Assembly (NCBI GenBank): GCA_028565715.1
Contig: JAOXYC010252010.1
Location: 1-15,706 of the forward strand
Direction: 5' to 3'
DNA: 15,706 nucleotides
Source: Phoronis pallida
Taxonomy: Eukaryota; Phoronida; Phoronidae
Shown: one piece after another, positions 12,101-15,706 of the stretch
Numbering within the stretch: the first letter of the stretch is position 1
Layout of the letters: every line of letters starts with the position of its first letter
Made by a program: the position numbers and the translations under genes
The notes under the pieces: model-generated
What the model was told of the DNA's origin: nothing
The model's database searches: none
The model's input: the letters and a program-made list of their open reading frames with translations, nothing else

Positions 12101-15100
12101 TCATCTGGAACAGAACGGTGTCTTTTATATTAAAGTTTTAAAAAAAAGTTTATTACCCACCCTAGATAGCGTTCCGTGAACATTACATCCATGTCCTTCT
12201 TGTCTTCTTAAAGATGGTCTCCTCGTTGGTGAGGATCTGGCATCAACATTCAAATCAACTAGACATTGTGTGTACGAGTCCTTTGATGAACATAACTAAC
12301 TTGCATCTTGGTAAAAAAATTCAAAAAATTTGTAAAGGGGACTTTGGGAGCTTTTTGAACCCTGTCTTAAGACAGAGTTAGACTTTTATTTAGAAAAAAG
12401 CTCTCAAACCTACCCTTACAGATTTTTTTGAATTTTTTTTACTCAGATGCAGGTTAATTATATTTGTCAAAGTACTTGTACACAAAATTTCTTGTTGATT
12501 TGAATTTTGACCGCAGATCCTCCCCAAAGAGGAGACAGTATCTTTAAGAAAAAATTCTAGTAGACAGTTGAATGCCTTTTTTGCAAAACACTATAAAGCT
12601 GACAAATACATTTCTTGCCAAAGTCATTTTTTCATCTTTTGGTTTTGTTTTCACAATTGTAGTATTAATGATAAAACAAACAAAATCATATCATTGTCCT
12701 GAGCAAGAAATGTGTTACTTTGTTTTCTATATTGATTTTTTCAGAAAAAAAAAGCACAACACCGTAATAAGCATATTGAACTTTGTATACATTTTTATCT
12801 TATAAAAAAATTACGATTTATACTTTTCCTGATAAAGCACTTCCCTGTTAAGCTAAAAAAGTTACTACTCCATAAAAACAAGCTATCCTGTTACAGGAAT
12901 GAAGGAATTTCAGACCATAAACTTTTATTCAGAGGGATTTGACTTTTTTATGGTGTGAACTGGATATTCTAGTCTAGATTTGGAAAAAATAATACAGGTC
13001 ATTAAAAGAGTGCATCCCCCATCAGAATATTTATTTTTATCTCATCAAGCATAAGTGCAAAAAGATAATTTAAAACTTAATCACAATCCGATAATATTGA
13101 TAAGTTTTGTCATATTTTACACCTAATGGTCACAAATAACTACATCTCTAAATTTCATCCAAAAAATCTTTTAAAAAGGCTTTGTATTGTGGCTTTAAGG
13201 AGTGCTGGTGGCTTAGTGGTAAAACATGTGCCTCATTTTCCAGAGGTCCATGGTTCGACCACACGGAAACTTGTAGAAAACATAAATAAAAAGTTTCTTT
13301 CACCCCTTACTCGGTGCCAGTGCCTTCAGTATGTTGAAGTTTGGCTCATTCTCAGAAAGGAGGCGGTAAACTTTACTTTAACACATTCAAATCCCCACTG
13401 TTTCCACAAATCTTGCATTATAACCTGAAGAATTCATGGATTGTTTGCATATCATGTCTGAAAGGCCAATAACTGTTTACAAACCCCCTTGAGCACTCCA
13501 GTCCAGTCAAACACCAACTGTCTACAGTAAACACAAGATAGTTCAGCTCTCTTGACTCAGTGCAAGATAGAGAGACTTGTAGGGGACTGTTTTGTTTTAG
13601 ATCATGAAGGATGAAGAGATCAAGAAATGTCACCTTTTTGTGAATAGTTCTTTTTCCAGGGCTAGTTTGAGAGATATAATAAAAGTTCATTGAACCTAAG
13701 GAACCATTAGACAGGGCAATACTTCACAAATCAACTTTTGGGTTTGTCTCTTAGCACAACATATACAAAGCAACATAGGTTAAATTTCTATATACCAAAA
13801 TTTGCTTTCTTCGGATAGAAAAGTCATGAATTTGAAGACAGAAAAGTTGGGAATGCTCAATCAAGAATCGAAGGCGGGTCTTTTATTTGCTGAACTGGTG
13901 CTCTACCAACAGATTTACCAAGGCCCTTATTTTTCTGTCTTCAAAAATAATTTTCTATGATGCTCAATTTCGATAGAAAATGGACTAAAAGAAATTTCGT
14001 TTCATAGATAAAAGGAAATAACACAGCCCTATTCAAAACATTGTTTGCATGATTTAATCCGATTACGAGGACAAAACAGTTTTTGAACTCTTTTATCAGT
14101 AACAGTATAATAAAACTCCAGAGATAATATTTTAGACACCCTTAAGCCTTCGGGGCACAGCGAGCCCTTAAATGAGGGTGAATTCAGTGGTAAATAGTCA
14201 CTCTAAACCAGACAGATAAGAGAAAATCTGAGAACTAAAAAATTATACCTCTCTTAACCGATGCTGAATGTATCTATCATATAATGACCTAACCATTACA
14301 TTTCATGTCTATTTCTTTTGAAGGTTTGAAGAGGGCGACATGAAGTCTCTTTAAAAATCTTATATTTTTTTAGATCTGATATTGACATGGTCGATAAAGC
14401 CTATAAATGTCATTTTACAATGACTAAACAAACTTTGATACAAAGTTAAAGGGCAAAATGAGGCGATTATAAATCTTCTTTTAAATTTGGAAATAAATCT
14501 GTTTAGTTTAGATTAATTAACCAAATGTATGTGGACAGTTTAACTTCAATAAAGGACACCAACTCATTCACAGATAATCATTTTTTCTCTATGCAAATAT
14601 GACTTGGAGAATAGAGTTTTTGTGTTCTCTATTTTGATAGCGGTGGGCTAGTCCTAAATCAACAGATGCCTAAAGCTAGGATAAAATGCATCACATTCCA
14701 TTAGATTTATAACACAGTTATAACACAGTTATAACACACATGGGAATAGTTCTTTAGGAATGTTATACTACACTATGTCTAAAGGTAGTGTTTATAGTTC
14801 TTACAAATGGGCTATGATAGGGTCATTTGGTGGTCAAATCAAAATCTCTGTAACATTGTTTTGGTCACACTGAGGACTTCTAGCTTTTTATAACCTACGC
14901 TTCAATTTTATAACATGGTACACTTCAATTTAATATTGTAAGTCTGCACGATTTTAAATACACCAAGGAGGAAAAAAGAATGCCATGGTAATTTGAGATT
15001 CAAACAAATACAAAAGGATCAAAATAAAGTAGTCTTATAACAAACTTCCTCAATCGTCATTGTATGTTTGAAAGTTGGAAATTGAATGACAATCCTATCA

Positions 15101-15596
15101 CTTTCATATGTAATCCTCCTGAAGCGACTCAATGCCAAATGTATTTTAGACACTTGAACATTATGGTAACACTTTCAGACATGATTCTGCCCAGAGCCCA
15201 ATAAGTATGTGCAATGGCTGTCCCTATAAATATGTCAATTATGACACTATTGAGGTGAATAAAATATTAGACTAAACAATGTAGAACTCCCATATTTCAC
15301 AGTAAAACATGGGTGCAATGAATCTGTCCACAATTAGTGTCAAGACAATAAACTAACCATGTTTCTGATGTCCTTAAATTCAACATTATACTTTGGTCTC
15401 ATCTCAAGAACCCAACTCAAATAAGCTTATCAGGCTTTCAAAATATATAACCCTACTTTTAACAACAGATTAGAGATTCCTAAAACAAACAGTAAAAACA
15501 TGAACTAGTTTAGTTTCTTGACAAACTTTACCGCTAATTCTTGCAAATTCGGCCATGACTTCGATGAGACGACCATCTTTGTGAAACTGTGTGTTC
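11..15596 (-). CDS. Lbc-type Rho guanine nucleotide exchange factor (AKAP13/ARHGEF28/ARHGEF2-like), partial, 16 internal exons
   Basis: This spliced gene spans the window and is open at both ends. Joining the 16 exons listed separately gives 2004 nt, about 668 codons, without a stop, and every exon has AG/GT borders with matching phases. Visible order: Ser/Gln-rich linker (residues 1-105), acidic linker (106-160), DH domain (about 176-375), PH domain (about 402-520), predicted coiled coil (about 528-562) and a conserved LPKRADTF motif near 650. Known Lbc-family proteins catalyse GDP release from RhoA-class GTPases through DH-PH and act at cytoskeletal sites. The C1 zinc finger and other N-terminal parts of vertebrate relatives are not seen and would lie beyond 15706. 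The long tail would lie before position 1. The LPKRADTF motif resembles AKAP13 and ARHGEF28 more than ARHGEF2, but an invertebrate gene may be co-orthologous to all of them. Residue numbers here count from the first visible codon. Confidence 0.93.
375..668 (-). mobile_element. tRNA-headed SINE with conserved central domain
   Basis: On the minus strand the head at about 668-592 has a clear A box (TAGCTCAGTTGG) and B box (GGTTCGAATCC), like a Pol III promoter from a tRNA. The acceptor and anticodon stems no longer pair, so it is not a working tRNA. The body (GCACTTTAC..., CAGCTGGGAATGAGTACC) resembles the central domains of known animal SINE superfamilies. I cannot assign the family with certainty. 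The tail ends near ATTAGTTAGTAGTAG. It fills about half of the 568-nt intron between exons 15 and 16, in the same orientation as the gene. I see no clear target-site duplication. Confidence 0.8.
750..831 (-). CDS. Rho GEF exon 15 (post-PH region)
   Basis: An 82-nt exon (27 codons + 1) has borders TATTTTCAG| and AGGAAG|GTAGGG. It reads LKTLYKDTEGIGEVLDPRDL and LLAVNQE. The open frame continues past the donor into the intron and then into the SINE, so a naive ORF call would fuse exon and repeat. The phase fits the exon at 181, giving VNQEATRLAYL across the junction, and this chooses the GTAGGG donor. Confidence 0.85.
832..1653. other. Intron 14-15, no further feature
   Basis: This 822-nt AT-rich intron has poly-A and poly-T runs. 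I see no exon, repeat family or RNA gene in it. Confidence 0.6.
1654..1760 (-). CDS. Rho GEF exon 14 (coiled-coil region after PH)
   Basis: A 107-nt exon (2 + 35 codons, ending in phase 0) has borders TATCTTGCAG| and AAAGGG|GTAGGT. It reads QLRRRDDAIQQSCEDKFKVI and AEMCEMNGYDDILKG. The Q..RD.AI....E.K...IAEM pattern matches the post-PH helix of vertebrate relatives (QQKDRALVELLREKVGLFAEM in pattern). It is the third exon from the window's left edge. Confidence 0.93.
2110..2710. repeat. Degenerate tandem repeat, about 100-130 bp unit
   Basis: The marker ATCAATTT...TCAGGTGAA recurs at about 2288, 2390, 2518 and 2650, each time followed by a related segment such as CCGCCTCATTCCAGCATCTC against GCGCCTCACTCCAGTTTCCC. 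Weaker copies begin near 2117 and 2200. Spacing is 102, 128 and 132 bp. The open plus-strand frames here arise from the repeat and are not genes. It lies in the 1.9-kb intron between exons 13 and 14. Confidence 0.7.
2887..2971. repeat. Two-copy direct repeat of about 42 bp
   Basis: CTTATTAATACAA occurs at 2887 and 2928, and each copy is followed by a CAACRCTTGTYGTA segment and CAGTC/GACTG-like ends. The copies have diverged. Confidence 0.55.
3019..3278. repeat. Direct duplication of about 105 bp, two diverged copies
   Basis: Copy 1 (about 3019-3130) and copy 2 (about 3175-3278) share AATATTTATACACTGT, AATTCCTTTAGATAG and TTTTACAATGGGTTATTTAT in the same order with similar spacing. About 45 bp of unrelated sequence separates them. 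Confidence 0.75.
3692..3769 (-). CDS. Rho GEF exon 13 (acidic linker and start of coiled coil)
   Basis: A 78-nt exon (2 + 25 codons + 1) has borders TTGTTGTAG| and GTGG|GTAAGT. It reads EGVPDVSEEERKMAEARFAK and LNELV. The alternation of charged and hydrophobic residues (ERKMAEARFAKLNELV) suggests a coiled coil or long helix immediately after the PH domain, as in AKAP13 and ARHGEF2. The frame joins the next exon as LVGQLRRRDD. Confidence 0.9.
3770..4096. other. Intron 12-13, no further feature
   Basis: The 327-nt intron holds only short G-rich and T-rich patches, including AGGTCCGGGGACCT near 3946. I see no gene or element. Confidence 0.6.
4097..4292 (-). CDS. Rho GEF exon 12 (PH domain, end, with C-terminal helix)
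   Basis: A 196-nt exon (65 codons + 1) has borders CTCTTCCAG| and GAAGAAG|GTGGGT. It reads SCIVPLSKLMARENGTRRDK, then RSMYLITQVHTPEMYEVICR, and ends in the PH helix with the invariant Trp (CDEWIVAFRNAI). TPEMYEV matches PPEMYEV of ARHGEF2. The position that is Phe in the FLIS strand of vertebrate relatives is Tyr here (MYLI). The exon closes with an acidic PEEPEE stretch. Confidence 0.96.
4567..4652 (-). CDS. Rho GEF exon 11 (PH domain, middle strands)
   Basis: An 86-nt exon (2 + 28 codons, ending in phase 0) has borders CATATTTTCAG| and AAAAAG|GTATAG. It reads VLMVLLTDIIIFLEDNGQKY followed by TFLSQDKK. This is the PH strand pattern DVL.LLMTDVLVFLQEKDQKY of Lbc-family GEFs. It is one of the clearest family matches in the window. 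Confidence 0.95.
4653..5257. other. Intron 10-11, with a short inverted repeat
   Basis: A perfect 10-bp inverted repeat, ACAACTGATT at 4832-4841 and AATCAGTTGT at 4860-4869, encloses a T-rich 18-nt loop. The rest of this 605-nt intron shows nothing I can name. Confidence 0.5.
5258..5339 (-). CDS. Rho GEF exon 10 (start of PH domain)
   Basis: An 82-nt exon (27 codons + 1) has borders CTTTTACAG| and GATGCAG|GTAAGT. It reads KSDLLGNNRKLVKEGNVAFK and then VARGKDA. The RKLVKEGNVAFKVA segment is the first beta strand pair of the PH domain, equivalent to RKLIHDGCLLWKTA in human ARHGEF2. The basic loop is a normal place for phosphoinositide contact in PH domains, which is inference here. Confidence 0.93.
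5508..5801 (-). CDS. Rho GEF exon 9 (DH domain, C-terminal helices)
   Basis: The longest exon, 294 nt (98 codons, phase 0 to 0), has borders CCATTTACAG| and TTTAAG|GTATTT. It contains GVKECILFVTQRLTKYPPLI at residues 315-334, the most conserved DH block, which lines the GTPase-binding surface in known structures. It then has ILRHVDEEIQ, matching the NVDE-type motif of the family, and LLEIYNRLDARSS, matching the DH-PH junction (LQEIYNRMD in human ARHGEF2). The motifs expected for nucleotide exchange on Rho are present with no frame break. Confidence 0.97.
6066..6187 (-). mobile_element. 98-bp insertion flanked by perfect 12-bp direct repeats, with hammerhead-like core
   Basis: TATCGGTTCTAA occurs at 6066-6077 and again at 6176-6187, which looks like a target-site duplication around 6078-6175. 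On the minus strand the insert has TTGACAATGGTGG...CCATCGAAACATG. This resembles the CUGAUGA...CGAAAC core of a hammerhead ribozyme, with a 4-bp ATGG/CCAT stem. Similar motifs occur at the 3' ends of Penelope-like retroelements and in animal retrozymes. The first core half has two or more mismatches, so self-cleavage is doubtful. It lies in the intron between exons 8 and 9. A reverse-oriented AGAACCGATA copy lies upstream at 5963-5972. Confidence 0.6.
6236..6361 (-). CDS. Rho GEF exon 8 (DH domain, middle)
   Basis: A 126-nt exon (42 codons, phase 0 to 0) has borders TTGTTTCAG| and ATTATG|GTAGGT. It reads YGGIMGNRMKQAYGEFCSHH, then KEAVVYYKELLKQNKKFQNF. The Y.EFCSHH...V.YYKEL pattern matches the central DH helices of ARHGEF2 and AKAP13 (Y.EFC..H..A...YKELY). 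The exon lies between a 98-bp insertion and a foldback element, and both sit entirely in introns. Confidence 0.95.
6576..6810. mobile_element. Foldback (MITE-like) element
   Basis: The left end AGCTATGGTCATTATGGAACC (6576-6596) matches the reverse complement of the right end near 6786-6810, AGCAACGGTCACAACGGAACC, with about five differences. The interior has CGATGATCG repeated around 6645-6665. There is no coding capacity, so it would be non-autonomous. Family unknown. It sits in the intron between exons 7 and 8. Confidence 0.55.
6865..7097 (-). CDS. Rho GEF exon 7 (DH domain, first third)
   Basis: A 233-nt exon (2 + 77 codons, ending in phase 0) has borders CTCCCTACAG| and GAACAG|GTAAAG. 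It starts LIQTEKHYYRILKVMQKIF, the first conserved DH helix, which carries the Glu that contacts the GTPase switch region in known DH domains. It continues through LVNRIFPRLDELLDIHQTFL and ends ENISDILIEQ. The pattern IFP..DEL..IH..FL is typical of the DH fold. This gene is clearly a catalytic GEF, not a pseudogene, on this exon. Confidence 0.96.
7364..7554 (-). CDS. Rho GEF exon 6 (acidic linker and start of DH domain)
   Basis: A 191-nt exon (1 + 63 codons + 1) has borders TTCTTCCAG| and TTGGG|GTAACC. It begins MTDTYSASTESLDDSAG, passes through an Asp-rich stretch (VDFTDDPDL) and ends EAWSVTVDKKTIKHLK, then SSKDVKRQDHIW. The EAWSVTVDKK and VKRQDHIWE segments match the sequence just before and at the start of the DH domain in Lbc-family GEFs (for example SWSLAVD and KQQDVIYE in human ARHGEF2, recalled from memory). 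The split Glu codon is completed by exon 7. Confidence 0.92.
7840..7881 (-). CDS. Rho GEF exon 5, 42-nt small exon (acidic linker)
   Basis: A very small exon (1 + 13 codons + 2) reads RVIDEIEENEVHT between ATATTTCAG| and ACTAA|GTAAGT. Of the three frames only this one is open, and its phases fit exons 4 and 6 exactly. It is a multiple of three with the same phase at both ends, so it could be a cassette exon. It adds an acidic stretch before the DH domain. Confidence 0.8.
7882..10059. other. 2.2-kb intron 4-5, mostly featureless
   Basis: The intron is AT-rich. Near 7889-7950 there is a loose repeat of ATACAAYGGTGRWATT. A perfect-looking 18-bp tandem pair lies at 8605-8640. The open minus-strand frames at 8376-8561 and 8904-9173 have no family signature and I treat them as chance. 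Confidence 0.6.
8605..8640. repeat. 18-bp tandem pair
   Basis: CAATATTTAAACACCGGG is followed at once by CAATATTCAAACACCGGG, one difference in 18. Confidence 0.9.
10060..10140 (-). CDS. Rho GEF exon 4 (linker with basic WRRVAAKLG stretch)
   Basis: An 81-nt exon (1 + 26 codons + 2) has borders CTCGACAG| and GTTAA|GTAAGT. It encodes SPDHTSHGSVNMATFQWRRV followed by AAKLGV. The hydrophobic and basic end looks like a short amphipathic segment, unlike the low-complexity exons before it. I do not recognise a named domain. Its GC content is visibly higher than that of the flanking introns, which supports coding. Confidence 0.8.
10141..11334. other. Intron 3-4, no clear feature
   Basis: This 1194-nt AT-rich intron has a patch of higher GC at about 10990-11090 (GGTTAGGGTGGCACCACC) that may be an old repeat. 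No coding or RNA signal was found. Confidence 0.5.
11335..11393 (-). CDS. Rho GEF exon 3 (Ser/Thr-rich linker)
   Basis: A 59-nt exon (19 codons + 2 nt) reads GNTSFGASSSTATSSSVLP and then the first two bases of a Ser codon. Borders are TTTTCAG| and CCTAG|GTAAGT, the donor being a strong consensus. It is almost entirely small polar residues, consistent with a flexible, possibly phosphorylated linker. The phase matches the neighbouring exons on both sides. Confidence 0.75.
11551..11680. mobile_element. 130-bp GC-rich foldback element (MITE-like)
   Basis: The left arm runs ATGCTGCGGTTACACGGTCAC then GGGTGGTGATTTCGCCCGGAGC. The right arm, read in reverse complement, runs ATGCCCCGGTTACACGGTCAC then GGGTGGAAATTTCGCCCGGAGC. 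The arms span about 11551-11603 and 11629-11680, leaving a short centre, so the whole element folds as one hairpin. Its GC content is far above the surrounding intron. I see no clear target-site duplication. It lies in the intron between exons 2 and 3. The open frame across it is a by-product. Confidence 0.85.
11847..11920 (+). repeat. tRNA-like fragment, decayed SINE head
   Basis: GGGCTGGATAGCTCAGTTGG then TAGAGCA has an intact A box, and the block ends with the weak B-box remnant GTTGAGTTCC and TTTTGTCC. The anticodon arm does not fold and the 3' acceptor does not pair, so this is a relic, not a tRNA gene. Confidence 0.6.
11994..12104 (-). CDS. Rho GEF exon 2 (Ser/Gln/Lys-rich linker)
   Basis: A 111-nt exon (37 codons, phase 0 to 0) begins MIQRVQSSSVKEKGQPVQPQ and ends with ASRVQQQ. 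Its borders are TGTTCCAG| and CAACAG|GTTTGA. The low-complexity composition rich in Gln, Ser and Lys, with two KEKGQ repeats, suggests a disordered linker upstream of the catalytic domain. Because its length is a multiple of three and it is in phase 0 at both ends, it could be skipped without breaking the frame. Confidence 0.72.
12205..12550. repeat. Long imperfect inverted repeat, arms of about 150 bp
   Basis: The left arm (about 12205-12357: TTCTTAAAGATGGTCTCCTC, GAGGATCTG, ATTCAAATCAAC, AAAAAATTCAAAAAA) pairs with the right arm (about 12395-12550) read in reverse complement, in the same order, with indels and substitutions. The two arms look roughly three-quarters identical by eye. The centre contains the palindrome CTGTCTTAAGACAG (12362-12375). 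The transcript of either strand would form a long hairpin. It is most likely a foldback transposon relic. It is in the 3.4-kb intron between exons 1 and 2. Confidence 0.8.
13194..13385 (+). mobile_element. tRNA-Gly-like SINE
   Basis: The head GTGCTGGTGGCTTAGTGG then TAAAACATGTGCCTC and TCCATGGTTCGACC resembles the A-box and B-box layout of a tRNA-Gly gene. It has lost acceptor pairing. A body with CTCGGTGCCAGTGCCTTCAG follows, with a tail near GGTAAACTTTACTTTAA. The 3' border is approximate. Confidence 0.6.
13816..13957. repeat. Inverted repeat enclosing a tRNA-like fragment
   Basis: TTTGAAGACAGAAAA (13831-13845) and its perfect complement (13931-13945) extend, with a gap, to about 13816 and 13957 (ATAGAAAAGTCATGAA against AATAATTTTCTAT). 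Inside, the minus strand at about 13926-13870 has TTGGTAGAGCACCAG, a tRNA A-box-like motif. It is probably a small foldback element that took up or contains a SINE piece. Confidence 0.55.
13958..15531. other. Rest of intron 1-2, no clear gene
   Basis: Apart from the small tandem repeat listed above and a GC-rich scrap at about 14145-14180 (CCTTCGGGGCACAGCGAGCC), this stretch shows no exon, tRNA or recognisable element. Confidence 0.5.
14707..14738. repeat. 11-bp tandem repeat, three copies
   Basis: TTATAACACAG is repeated almost three times without a gap. Confidence 0.85.
15532..15596 (-). CDS. Rho GEF exon 1 of the window (linker N-terminal to DH)
   Basis: This is the most upstream exon I can support, 65 nt (2 + 21 codons), read as THSFTKMVVSSKSWPNLQEL plus Ala. 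The donor is GCG|GTAAAG. The proposed acceptor is TTATAG|GAACAC, whose pyrimidine tract is poor. An alternative acceptor lies ten bases further in, after the CACACAG. The exon ends in phase 0, which fits the phase-0 start of the exon at 12104. The Ser/Arg-type composition suits the linker between C1 and DH in Lbc-family GEFs, but I see no domain. Exact 5' border uncertain. Confidence 0.6.
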
Positions 15597-15706
15597 CTAT
15601 AACACACTCTGTGACCCATCAACTGACTCTAAACTAATAAACCAGATGTTTCAAGAGACATCTCAAATTCCTTTGTATTAGAAGTTTTTACATAGTCCAA
15701 CTAATG

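Noticed and set aside
12362-12375. 14-bp palindrome CTGTCTTAAGACAG as an operator or recombination site
   Set aside because: It is at the centre of the long hairpin and is explained by that structure.
13126-13428. 100-codon plus-strand open frame
   Set aside because: Most of it is the tRNA-Gly-like SINE read through.
1-15706. CRISPR array, prokaryotic operon or prophage
   Set aside because: There are no regularly spaced identical repeats, no long intact prokaryotic-type genes, and the only gene is split by spliceosomal introns.

Overview
The window looks like AT-rich eukaryotic (metazoan) genomic DNA. One spliced gene runs the whole length on the minus strand, and its introns are filled with decayed short mobile elements. 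There are no bacterial-type operons. None of the long open frames on the plus strand looks like a gene. The tRNA-headed SINE-like repeats, foldback (MITE-like) elements and protein-level similarity to vertebrate genes point to an invertebrate animal. I lean towards a marine lophotrochozoan such as a mollusc, but that is inference only.

The gene encodes part of a Dbl-family Rho guanine nucleotide exchange factor of the Lbc group (AKAP13 / ARHGEF28 / ARHGEF2 / ARHGEF18 relatives). Sixteen internal exons can be read by hand, in transcript order: 15532-15596, 11994-12104, 11335-11393, 10060-10140, 7840-7881, 7364-7554, 6865-7097, 6236-6361, 5508-5801, 5258-5339, 4567-4652, 4097-4292, 3692-3769, 1654-1760, 750-831, 11-181. 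Every junction has GT..AG borders, and every reading phase fits the next. Together they give 2004 nt, about 668 codons, with no stop. Neither the start codon nor the stop codon lies in the window. The chain contains a Ser/Gln-rich linker, an acidic linker, a complete DH domain (about residues 176-375), a complete PH domain (about 402-520), a predicted coiled coil (about 528-562) and a conserved LPKRADTF-type motif after it. Known Lbc-family proteins use the DH-PH pair to load GTP onto RhoA-type GTPases.

Region by region: 1-1760 holds the last three exons and a tRNA-headed SINE squeezed into a 568-nt intron. 1761-3691 is an intron with two sets of degenerate tandem repeats. 3692-7881 is the dense exon block for the acidic linker, DH and PH, with a 98-bp insertion flanked by perfect 12-bp direct repeats (6066-6187) and a foldback element (6576-6810) in its introns. 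7882-12104 carries three small linker exons, a GC-rich foldback element (11551-11680) and a tRNA-like fragment. 12105-15531 is a 3.4-kb intron with a long hairpin (12205-12550), a tRNA-Gly-like SINE (about 13194-13385) and a tRNA-like fragment inside an inverted repeat (13816-13957). The first exon visible lies at 15532-15596.

I found no convincing new biological system. The most worthwhile leads are the small insertion with target-site duplications and a hammerhead-like motif, the long intronic hairpin, and a PH-domain residue that differs from the vertebrate relatives.
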